From: Chionis minor
Lineage: Eukaryota > Chordata > Aves > Charadriiformes > Chionididae
DNA length: 64,000 nucleotides
Reading direction: 5' to 3'
NCBI GenBank assembly: GCA_013398295.1
Contig: VZSF01001145.1
Coordinates: 1,516,081-1,580,080, forward strand
The notes beneath the pieces were generated by a model. It saw only the letters and a list, made by a program, of their open reading frames with translations. It was not told the DNA's origin and made no database searches. Positions 47,455 through 58,436 of the stretch are shown piece by piece. The translations under genes and the position numbers were made by a program. Numbering within the stretch: the stretch's first letter is position 1; every line of letters starts with the position of its first letter.

Positions 47455-47600
47455 CCATGAAGTATGTTGTTAAACCATGGAGCTCATTGTCTAATGTTTG
47501 GTTGTTTTGGGTACCAAACTTTTTGATGGGTTCAAAGATCAATTGGACACAGTTACACTGAAAAATCCGTTGAGGACTTTAAGGTGCAAAGACATTTCTG
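47455..47600 (+). mobile_element. Old CR1-type LINE C-terminal/3' fragment
   Basis: 'gttgttaaaccatggagctc' followed by 'attgtctaatgtttgg', 'gatgggttcaaagatcaatt' and 'ggacacagttacac' parallels the end of ORF2 in old CR1/L3-like elements ('ttaaactatggaattcattgcc...gttcaaaagggaattagacaaattcatgg'), whose product reads WNSL...V...F K..LD. It is in sense orientation, opposite to the adjoining younger CR1 at 46923-47430. High divergence and frame breaks point to an old insertion. Confidence 0.5.
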
Positions 47601-48230
47601 TATAGTGGAAAGCCACAAAGTCATGTAAGCTAGAAGAGCATGGTCAGGGCAGGATCACAACCTACCTGCCTTGCTCTTGTATCCACTTGAAATATCAATA
47701 TTAGCTGCTGACAGGTCCAGGGGGGTCATGCTCCTGCTCTTAACCTTGTTCTTGAAATAGCGTCCCTGTGATTGGATACCAGAAGACAGCAGTCTTCTCT
47801 TTCTATTTTCTTCTTGAATTGTTCTTCTGCAAAACTTCAAGCTGTACTCTTTTTAGCTACCTTTTTCTATTGAGCTAAAAGTGTGTTATAATAGAAATTC
47901 CACCTGCTGTTACCCAAGATGTGGATTTTTACTTTGGTAAGAGTATGTGGCAAGTAGAATAAAACTAAACTATAAACATATACAAGCACGCCCACAAATG
48001 TAACACCGTGGTTCTACTCATATTGCTATGTTTTGTTTTGGAGAGAAAGAAGGGGGTCTGCGTACAGATTTTGGATGGGTTAGTGCCATGTTTCTGCTTG
48101 TGTAGTAAGCTGGACTTGCCCATCTTGACTGCCTCTGTGTCTTAGGCATGCTTCCTTTGCAAAATGGACCTTGTTTAACTGCTTCATGTATCTGTGTTAG
48201 TGTTGTGGATATTATGTATTTCCTTTGCAG

Positions 48231-48267
48231 GAGAAAATGACTGCTTTGAAAAAAAACTGGCGAGAAA
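48231..48267 (+). other. Candidate 37-nt exon between good splice signals
   Basis: A 3' splice site of the form TTTCCTTTGCAG ends at 48230. A 5' splice site AAA|GTAAGA begins at 48268. The 37 bases between are open in two of three frames (one reads EKMTALKKNWRE, another ENDCFEKKLARK). The length is not a multiple of three, so inclusion would shift the frame. Matched splice motifs at this spacing arise by chance in long introns, and I recognise neither peptide. Speculative. Confidence 0.15.
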
Positions 48268-50536
48268 GTAAGATGCTGTTGGCATGGGCAGTGCTGGTAC
48301 TGAATTTTTCAGTCTTCTATCCTTTTTAGCAGCTCCTCTTCACAAAGGTAAAGGGGAACTCTTCATCCCACTAGACACTCTCCTTAATACCCCGAAATAA
48401 ATCTTTCTTAATGACAACAGAGGAACATCATACTTATGTACTTAAGGACTCCCATTTTCACTCTCTCTACGTCCTTTTCAAGTGTTTTCAGTCTTGGATA
48501 ACAGAGACTGGAAAGCAAATAGGAGAGGTCAAAACAACATGTCTCCGTCAGCTAAATGGACTGTGGTTTTGTTCAAAACCCTCCTTTCTCCTCTGTGTTA
48601 GTAATTTGAATTATTACAGCTGAGTGCTGAGCAGAGATTTGGCTAATTCTTACAGTTTAAGAACAGGGAGTGAAGCACATTAATGTGCAAGTGATACACG
48701 TGTGGATTCATGCATGTATTCCATGTGTATACAGATACGGTCATGTTTTATTGATGCAAAATCTATCCGCTGGCTAAAAAATATCTGAAAGTTGATAGCT
48801 CTACTTTCTCTTTCAGACATTGCTCTTTTATGTCAAGTTATAAGATGTCGTATGAAAGACGGACATGGAAAAGTACCTTCCATACAGGCCTAGAGTAATA
48901 AATTAATGAGCTATAAACACCAAAATAACCATATTCTCTGCATCTGAGACTGAAAGCCTGGTTCTTCACATCCAAAACCTCCTGCCTGAAGGTCTTGAGC
49001 TAATGGCAAATCTCTCTGACACCTTGCGGCAGCAGGTCTGCTCTCCTTGCTTTCAGCCACATCACACTTGAGGGACGCAGATTTCTTAGGTCTCTGCTCT
49101 GCTTCAGTTCCCTGTTGTGGAAAAGGGTGAGCTTTTCAAACCCACGGGGCTCTTCTGAGCAAAAGTGCATTACAGATTATGAGGATCTCATGGCCTGAGG
49201 CATTTGAGGGACATAAAAATGTGCTAACACTGTACTGTTAAATATTGTCAAGAAAGAAGAGAGATTCCCAGGGAACGGCACATGTCCCAGTGCGTGTGCT
49301 TGTACCTGCTTCTAAAGTGACCTGGACTTGATGCTATTGTTAAACTAGCTGGACTGCTGGCATGATGCATTAGGACATCTTTCTGTGCTTTAGCAGGTCA
49401 TTTGATCACTTTTCCCATGCAATCTCCCACATATTGCTGCTCTGTGCCTACCTCAGAGACTATCAGCTGGAGTAATTAGTTCATGTTCACTCAGGAGTCT
49501 GAATGGGGAAGGGGCTCTAATTCTGGTTGCTTCTGATCCATTAAGCTGAGTTTTGAAATTAAGTGTTCTTTTCTCTCCTCTGCCTAAAGTTGTCAGTGCA
49601 AATAGAAATTCGTTTCATGTCAACTCTTTGTATGGGTGTGCAAAGGAGGCACTAAAAATTCAGCTTTTCTGAGAGGTGGGTGGATGAGGCTTGGACATTC
49701 TCTGGCAAATATGCACATTTTCAATCAAGGCATTTGCAAAAGCAATAGGGCAGCCAGATTCAAAGAGACAGCACTGGGTTTATCCCAGGCAGGCAGTGCC
49801 ACTGAACTTTATTTAATCTTAACCATGCCTGAAAATACAACTGTAACCTCAAAGAAGAGAGCAAATGGCACTCTCTGCCCCAGATGCCTCAGTCGAGAGC
49901 TTGGGTTGAGAGAGCTTTTATGCATGGTGTGCTGGGAGCCTCAGGCTGGCTGGGTGGGAATTTACCTTCTGGATCTTCCTCAGATTAGAAGGATGCTACG
50001 TTAATTGACAGGATCAAAAGCAAAGCTTAGGCTGGCAGGCAGCCAGCCATTTCCTTCCTCTCCCTGTAGTTACCTCCCTGCTCATGACAGTGGTGGTGAT
50101 CAGGGTGCTTGCTCAAGAAAAATAAACATTTCTCTTTATTTAACGCTTTCCAGGTAGACTCCTTCAAAGCTGACGATTTTATTTAGAAAGGACAACACAG
50201 CTCCTTGGAAAGCTAAAATGTTTGGCGCAGTCTTGCGTGGTAGGAAGGATTTTTTTCTGAAGCCATGAGTGCAAAACCTCAGATGTTTAAAGCCTCTCAT
50301 TGCCATCTGCAAAGAACTTGTTCTTTGAATTCCTTTTCCCCACCTTGCTCGGGCATTGTTGTCAGGAGACTCTGCAAATGTCAAAACCATTATCAGTCAC
50401 AGGCAAGCAGGCTCTTAATTGAACCTTTATTCTCCTGTCTAACTTGCTGCACTCCAAAGAAAAGACGGCATTGCTGGCATGGAAATGGTCTTTGGAAGTC
50501 ACTGACTATTAAAAGTAAAGTATCTAAAATGAAGAT

Positions 50537-50668
50537 GTATATCTATATATATTTTTCCCCATTCAGACCTTTCTTTGATTTTTATATATACATATACAAA
50601 TAAGTGTGTAGATTTTTGTATGTTCATAGTATCTGTGTGTGTTTACCTACATATATATATAAAAAAAA
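50537..50668. repeat. TA-rich simple sequence cluster
   Basis: Short (TA)n and (CATA)n runs at 50537-50552, 50581-50600 and 50649-50668, the last running into poly-A. Low-complexity sequence. Confidence 0.75.
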
Positions 50669-52130
50669 GATAGGTTTCGAAGAGTTTGAATACACCTTCC
50701 CCCTTGCAACTTCACTCAGGCATATAGCATCTCCCAGCTTGTGAAGCATACTGTTGCCTTGAGACAGGAGCCCACAGAAAATAAATAAAAAATAGGGGGG
50801 GAAAGTGTGAAATAACAGTCTTGTTTGCTGCTTTGTGCTGTCTCCATCCTTCTTTTTTATCCTTTGTTCACATTGTTTCCCTTCTCCATTTATTTTGATC
50901 GAGACATGACAGGCAGACCTGATATTCAGCTGCCTTAGTCCATAAATGTCTCTTTGGATGACGCTATGCTCCAAACAAAATTCAGGGCAATTGGAACAAA
51001 TATCCTGAGTCCATTATTAGTCCTTCTGTTTTATTAGGATATTTTTTTCCCTTTATGTCTCCCAAAGTGGTTAGCTCAGGTCTTGTCAGATCTGCTTTGG
51101 CTTCAAGAGTCTACTGGATGGCAAATGCTGTTTTTGCCATTAATCACCCAAAGAACTCTGAGCCATTAGGGCTTCTTCTGATTTATTTCTGCCATGGTCT
51201 GACTGACTGTCCAGGTTCTGTGCTTTGTATTGTGTCTTTCGTTCTACAGGAATTCAAAATGCCTTACAGAAAAATAACCTAATCCTGACTATTTAGGAAC
51301 TGAACCCTGAACCCAAGGACTTTTGTGTCTTTGTGAATAGTCTCCATTTCCTTTACACACAATGTAACCTGTACTGAACTCATTTTTAATAGTATGTAAT
51401 GTGTTCACAACTAAGCAGAAAAAGCTCGTGAAATACATCTCATTTTATCCTCTTCAAGTGTGCAGTCACATCTGTAGAAAGGGTGTTTTGGGGTACTCAT
51501 CTTCAAGCAGTCTCTGATTTGTATTGTATTTGTATTAGTGGAGATATTTGCAGTTTCATGTGGTTTCCAGAAATAGGACAAAGCAAAGCTGTCAACTGAA
51601 CGTGCGTTTTGGATGGTGTGTGCAACAAAGAAACTGAGTCTTGCAAAGGTCTCTTGCAGAAAGGTGCAAGAGGCAGAAACTGAATTTGCTGTTTTTAATC
51701 CCAATCAGACGTGCCAGCCGTGAACCATAGTTGGGTCCATTAATCTAATCACAAGCCACTGCTTGGTCACAGCTTATTCTCCTAGAGCTTCTCTGAGATG
51801 AGTGGAGTCATTGTTAGTTTAACCCCTCAGCTTCCTTTTTATGAGACCACAGTATTTCCAGTTCAGATCCTACAGATTTACAATAGCAGGAAACATAGCA
51901 AAACATTGGCTGAACATCTGCTGTTAATTAGGTTTAAGAGGAGAAGGGACAGTTCTAAGACAAAGATGCCTTTTGGCACCCTGTGGAAAGTCCTTTTGGC
52001 AAGCTTCTTCCATGTATCTGCAGTGAGGTGGTGTGTTAAGTGTTAGCACTTTCCTCTCCTCATCACTGGCAGGTGCCAAAATCACTGTGGGTGTTGGAGA
52101 GTCCATGCCAGGTAGGTCCGGTGGCAGCTG

Positions 52131-52183
52131 TTTTAGAGTCACCAAGGGGAGACTCTAAAAGAGTCCCTTTGAAAAGAGGGACT
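52131..52183. repeat. Two adjacent hairpins
   Basis: TTTTAGAGTC at 52131-52140 and GACTCTAAAA at 52151-52160 form a perfect 10-bp stem with a 10-base loop. Immediately after, AGTCCCTTT at 52162-52170 pairs with AGAGGGACT at 52175-52183 (8 of 9) across a 4-base loop. No terminator or miRNA precursor shape is evident beyond this, because the stems are too short for a miRNA. Confidence 0.7.
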
Positions 52184-54240
52184 GCAGCACAAACACCATC
52201 TTTGTGCGAAAAGTCCCAGAGAGTTGGCTATTCTTGGTGGTGTCTCTCGAGAGCAAACCCTGAACTCTAGAGGATGACGTCAGGAAACCTCCCAGGTGTG
52301 ATTCCTAGTGTTCCTTAGGTTTTATCATGATGTCCCACAGTTTTCAAAGAAACTGCTCCAGACTTGACCTGGTCTGAACCAAGTCATCAGCCTGTTCTTC
52401 AGTTTTCTCCCTCTACTCTGCTGAAACAGCCCATGTTTTTAAGTAGAGAGTCATTAGCAGGCAGGCAAGGAGAGGAAAAGGGCAGAGAGATGGTTTCTGA
52501 GCTGTAACAACTTTGCTGGTAGAAACAAGAAGTTGCTCTTATTACTCCATGCATGTTAAGTGAAGCAAGAGTTAAGAAAGGTCATGCATGTGGATTTTTT
52601 CATCTGTGCTACCCACAAACAATAATTAAATCTTGACAGCTACTTTGATTAGGCTCCTTACCTTTTCTCGGGTTGCAGTTCATGAAGACTTTTTTGGTTT
52701 GTGGGGGGTAACCATAGCTACCATTCATGAGGAAGAGGCAGGGAGGAATATTAAATATACCTCAGTTCTGTGTGAGCGTTCTGTAGCTCCTGTAACTTGC
52801 ACAGCCTTTTTTTTTTTTTTAGGTGTCTTCACTAAAAAATCTTTCTATCACTTGATGGCAGTAGAGCTATGATATAAATTTATAGATACTGATGCTGCAC
52901 GGATGCATTGAAGGGAAAAACCTCATATTTATGTTTGTCCATATATTTTTCTATGGGCTATGTTTTGTATTGTAAGTTTTAAAAAGACATAAGGCATAGA
53001 AAAGTCTTGTATTTCCAGAAGGAATTGATGCAGAGGATATTTCATTCATTTGCAGCTGTCATAAATAACAGTTGGTACGACCAAACATCCCCTAAATTTC
53101 TCCATCTGTAGCTCCAAACTCTGCAAAAGTAAAATCAACTTTCTTATGGCATTTTTAACTTCTGTGCATATAATGTTCTTTCTGCTGTTGAGTGCTGTGG
53201 TAAAGGCAGCCACTTTTGTAGTTAGGAGCCTGTGAGCTTTCATGCTACTGCTTGCTCTTTTACAGCCAAAATACACATATTAAATGCAACAATACTCATA
53301 TCGAATTACTCTCAGCTCTCATTTACTGAAACTCAGATAAACCCCTGTCAAATAGTAAGACATTGCTATACAAACAAATGCCGAAGCCTCTTTGTAGTAG
53401 TGCTCCCACAATCCAGATGAAAATAATCTTGGGTAAAATCAAGACGGCCTCCTAAATACCCTTTCTACCTCATCCTGGAAGGTACGGCAAGGTATGCCTT
53501 TACTCATGGTGTAATGAAAATCTGGCTCCATCCCCTAGAGGTAAACTTGTGGTCCAGCTCATGTTTAATACTGCACTGGAGATGCAGCAGTGTGAACCGA
53601 TTGCCAAATAGCAATGCACTAAAATATTGCCTTGCTTGTCTTTTTACACAAGTGACTGGCATATGTTAGCGACTCCGTTACCTGTGGCACTGTATCCAGG
53701 CTCTACCTTGCCAGAACTAAGCCTTTATTTTGCTGCCTAGATCCTCTGTAAGCTCCAAAATATTTCCTTGCCTGGAGTTATGAGTGTACAATTTCAAGAG
53801 CTGTCCAGATCTCCTTGCACAAAAATGGCACTGCCTTCTAGAGGAAAACCACCTCCCTATCCCAGTGCTGATCAGTCTTGGACGCTTTGAGATTTTTACC
53901 ATATTTTGATGCTTCAGCTAGACCAAGCTATTTTTTTCCTCTCTTTTCTTAACTTCCAGTCCTGAAATGCATATCTGGCAGTTGCACAGCTGCAATATTT
54001 CACTGTGGAGGGCACTCTATTTCAGATATCCCCAGCCAGAAACAGAGTAGCCCTGCAGAGAGCAGGCAGCATTTCATGATAGCCTCTTCCCAGAATCCCG
54101 GAAGATGTGCCCACCAACATCGCCTCCTGCCTTCGAGCGTTTTCCCCAAAAACAATGATTTTACCCTTTCTTCCTGCTGCTAGGTGGCAAAGCTTTGGCT
54201 CTGCTTGCCCTCGCAGTTGTTAATTTTTGCAGGAGCACAC

Positions 54241-54350
54241 CCGAGCACCTCGCTGCGGGAGGGCTCGCCTGCTGGCGCAGGGATGCGGTCCCAGGGCTGC
54301 TCCCGCAGGCAGGGCATCGCCAGCCCCTGCGAGCCCTCCCTCGCCCTTTC
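54241..54350. other. CpG-dense GC-rich patch
   Basis: About ten CpG dinucleotides fall in roughly 110 bases ('ccgagcacctcgctgcggg' onward), while surrounding sequence has very few, as usual for methylated vertebrate DNA. The patch is too short for a classical CpG island. It could be a small regulatory element or an exon, or a chance GC-rich remnant. A strong acceptor-like CTTTCTCTCTCCCTCGCAG ends at 54402, followed by a frame open to 54681. Confidence 0.45.
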
Positions 54351-57300
54351 CACACAAAGCTGTTCCAGACAGCACTGGTTATGCTTTCTCTCTCCCTCGC
54401 AGGTCTCTCTGGTACAATTAATATTTAATTCTTACGCTCTCTGGGACAACCTGAAGTGGGGAGATGAAGGAAATCTTGTTCCAGGCTGCGTCGTCAGCCT
54501 GCTGAACAGCTGCCTGGGGAGCTGGAAGACAGAGTCATTTCTCCCTTCTAAATCAGGCAGAGATGGACTTGGAAATATCTCCTATCACAGACATGTCTTA
54601 GATATAAATGGATTTAGGGTTTTGTTTTCTTTCCCTTGCCTCCACAACTCAGAGAGAAAGGAGACAGATGATTTCTGCTGACCTAGCTGGTAGATGGTCA
54701 CCACCATCCGTTACCCTCTTCTGAGCCTTATCCTGAGCTGAAAAATGCTTTAGCAGGGCCCATTTCAGATCTAACCCTGAGACTTTTCCCTTAAGGACAA
54801 GAGTTCATTCAGGGTACAGAGCCAAAGCACACCACAGCACCCACTTTGCAGGGCTTCTCTCTGAGACCTTGCCCTTGCCCTGAGCTGCTTGTTCTGCTTC
54901 TGGACTGTCAGCAATCCCCACTTAGCAGGAACTATCCTTTATTATTCCCCGTTACTTTGTTCAATCCATGGTTAAGTGAGGCAAGCAAGGAAAAACAGCC
55001 TCTCTTGATATCAGATAAACTGCCGTTATTTCACTCCAAGGTATTTTGACATTAATAATGTTGGGAACATTCAAGTAACAGTGCCAAGGGAATGGAGCAA
55101 TATTTAACTTTCATTTTACCTTGATCTCATTACTTGTTAGAAAGCCTATTACAGAACAACTGCTTTTTTGTTTATGAAAGAAAAAGGAGAAAAATAACCA
55201 TAATTTTAAAACCTGAAATGGCTAAAGAAAACACAGAGATTATTTACCCCAAAACAACAATCTCAACTTTAGCTACAGTAACTTTATAGGAGCTGCTGCA
55301 GCTTTTCAATTACCTGCATTTTATGGCTGGTGAGGACTTTTACCATAAATTCAGACATTTACTGTTCCTTTATTTGTCTTAAGAAAGTGGCTGTTAAATG
55401 AGTGAAGTGCTCCAGTTCCCAGGTATGATCCAACATTTGCTGAAGTCGATGGAAAAAATCCCAGTTGACTTTTGCCAGTTCTGGATCAGGCACTTCTGAA
55501 AAAGACAGACAAGGCGGAATATTTTTGTGTCTTTATCATTTAGCAGTAAGACAGCTATTAGTGTAAAGCCCTTTTCCTGTGTCCATGTAATTCCACTGCA
55601 CTCAAGTCTTCACTGAAATGGAGTTAGACCAAGAAATATTAGGGCTAGATATTTGGCTAATGAACTGTGTTTGTCCTCAGGAAATGAACTCCTATGATGT
55701 CCTTCAAATCCCTGCAGGCTGTGGGAGCCAATCTCTCCAAAACATTGCTTTATAGAAAACTCTGCTGGTTATAGTCCCTTGAGAAGCGCTGACCTTCCTC
55801 CACTAAGCTCAGATGTGACCCAAATATACTTAAAAAAAATTTACTGAGTTTGTCCAATTTTTTTCCCTTTCATAAAAAAGCATTAGCCTTCTTTGTTTAG
55901 ATGCCTCCTGAAATAATTTTTGCTCCGACAAGCCCACGCTTCTCCTAGGAGAGTCCCCTGCTGCCATTTGCCATCAGCACTATTTCTGGGGTACTGCTGC
56001 CGAGCTGCAGGAAGAGTCAGTCTTACGACTGATTTCTTCCCTATGGCATTGTAAATACTCTTGCTGTCTGCATAAAGCAAGTCTGACAGGAATCCACCAG
56101 CTGTCTCTGCTGAGGATAATATTGTTAAACAAGTAATTTCTTCAGAGGTCTTCCATGGAGAAAAAAATTAACTGTTCCTTCCATCCTGTTTCCTTCTAAA
56201 AGAGAGGGCAAATGGGCCGTGCTGGTGTCAGTCACCTTTCTCGATGAATTCCACTCTTCCCTCATTTTCCACACTGAAGTTTGGGGTTAAGCTGAATTCC
56301 CCATTAAAAAAAGTCATTTTCACCACTCCTTGTCTCAGCCCCCTTTCTTTATTGTACCACCTTCCTCTTCAGCTCATTTGCAACGATGCCATCTATTAGG
56401 ATGGAGCTAACTCACTGCACTCAGAGTATCTAGCCCTGACTAGATCCAGTTTGAATTTCCTCAAGCTGTCCTACAATAACCCCAAGTTATTAAGAAATAC
56501 CTTATGCTGCCTCAGCCTTGAGCACATGTCCTTATGAGGATCTTTTTAAAGTCAGGCACCTCTAAATCAATCTTAAACTGCAAATGCTGAGATTAATAGT
56601 GTCTATCTCAGGGTCGAGGCTTCTTTCATGATTTCCAGTGCTCTCTTCCAGTGCCTTTTCCACTAAAAATTACTATAGAAGTGTCAATTTTCCAGGAAAA
56701 AAGACTAAATGGTTTGCTTATTTTTTTTTTTTAAATTTCTTTTTGAAATACTTGTAACCATCTAGGTTTCGTAGAAAATAGAACAGTTTTAGTTAAAGGG
56801 AATGAAAGGACATTGTGCACCTCTCGAGAGGCCTGAAGCTGATAGACCAAAGTGTTTGTCTTGGGATAAGGCACAAGGCCTAAAGTGCCTTTCAATAGGG
56901 AAAGAATTTAGGGCCCAAGAAAAGGAAAGTACAAGGAAATTGCTGGGGGTCTGTCCCCTTGCTCTGCGTATTTTGTATGTGCCGTAGTCCCTGTGAACCC
57001 ATACTGGGTCAGGGCTGAGGGGTGAGATGTGTGTCGATGGACTTGGATTTGTTTAGGATGTTGAAGCCTGGATGGTCAGCAAGGTTCCACAGATAATGGA
57101 GCAACCTCTGAATCATCATCTGGACATAGTGTTACCTGCAAAAAAATGCACACTATAAGCTGTTGCAGTTAAAGAGCTCGGTCATGGCCTGAGTTTGGGG
57201 TACAACTTTTGATTTGTGTCTGCCTCTCCTCCCTCTGCTTTCCTCACTCCCAACCCAGATCACTAAGCTCTTTGGCAGATGTAAACCTCTAAGTTATCCA

Positions 57301-58384
57301 ATAGACTGCGACACCAACTGCCAGTTATTGCCATGTTAGCACCCATGTGACTCTCAATCTGGGGGATGGGGAGAGGGAGTTGAATGTCTGGACTCCGAAC
57401 ATCACTCAGATCTCTTGGGAACCCTCTTTGCTGATACTAAAGTTCCTGGCCTCTGCTTGTTCACACAAGACCCTTAAAATGCTTTTGTATATTTCTGCTG
57501 GCTTCAAAAAACAGGCATGCATTTACTGCAGATCAAAAAGCTGAAAGCCTTTATAGCAATAGCATTGCTATTCTGGTGATGTCTCTTCTATCTCTCTATG
57601 GACTTAGCAGGCAGAAAGTCTTCTGGCAGGCTGAGCTTTGCTTCTAGTTCAGAGTGAGCAGCTCCTTACATAAAGACCAGTGAGAAGGGGAAAACTCGGG
57701 AGAAAAAAAGTTTGATTCCTTTTTTTTTTTTTAATAATTGGCCTATTTCTGCCTAGTTTTGTGCCACACTAATAAAGCCTATCCTTTCACACCAACTCTT
57801 CCACAGACCTGAACAGGTACACATTGTATTCTTAGCCCTCCATCACTTCCAAGGGGAGCTGTTGCAATTATGAGGGTTGTCTTACGTTCAGGAGGAAGCT
57901 TGCTGGTTTTAGCTGGTTCAAATCCCAGAATTATGAAACAAACTGAAGGGGATCAGCTGGTTTAGTTTTCTGGGTTACATGCAATCTGAAGCAGTGGCTT
58001 TGCACAGCTCTGATTGTGTATGTGTTTCCGTGCCCTGGAAATCTCCTTTCTCATGTGTGGTATCCATTTCACCTCATTACTAGACACTGAAGATTTAATT
58101 GTGCAAGCTGAAACAGCCTGTGTGGGCTTTCTCTGTAGCTGTTAAAGAGAAAGTGATTCCAGAGGGGGATTTATCTGATCTGCTCCAGGATGCTGTTTTA
58201 GTCTCCTTAATACATCAGTCACAGCTGTTGCAGAAAACAAGTGATCCTTTTCTGCATCCCCCTACCTCCCCCCGCTTTTGACTGTACAATTCTGCCCCCT
58301 CCCTTGTGCTAAAGTTCATTAAAGCTCATTTTCACAAGGAATCTGGACAGGCAATTGAGTTGGCAGAGAATTACCCCTGGTGGG

Positions 58385-58436
58385 TTTTTTTTTGTTTTAG
58401 GGAGGGTTTTAGGCTTTTTTTAGTGTTTTTTTTTTA
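58385..58436. repeat. T-rich low-complexity tract
   Basis: Several poly-T runs separated by G-containing spacers. I see no LINE or LTR body attached. Confidence 0.8.

Noticed and set aside
49075..49130. Possible second MIR tail ('ctctgcttcagttccctgttg')
   Set aside because: Similarity is short, with no supporting blocks upstream or downstream.
57911..57930. tRNA T-arm-like string (GGTTCAAATCCC)
   Set aside because: No A-box, anticodon arm or acceptor stem can be laid around it on either strand.
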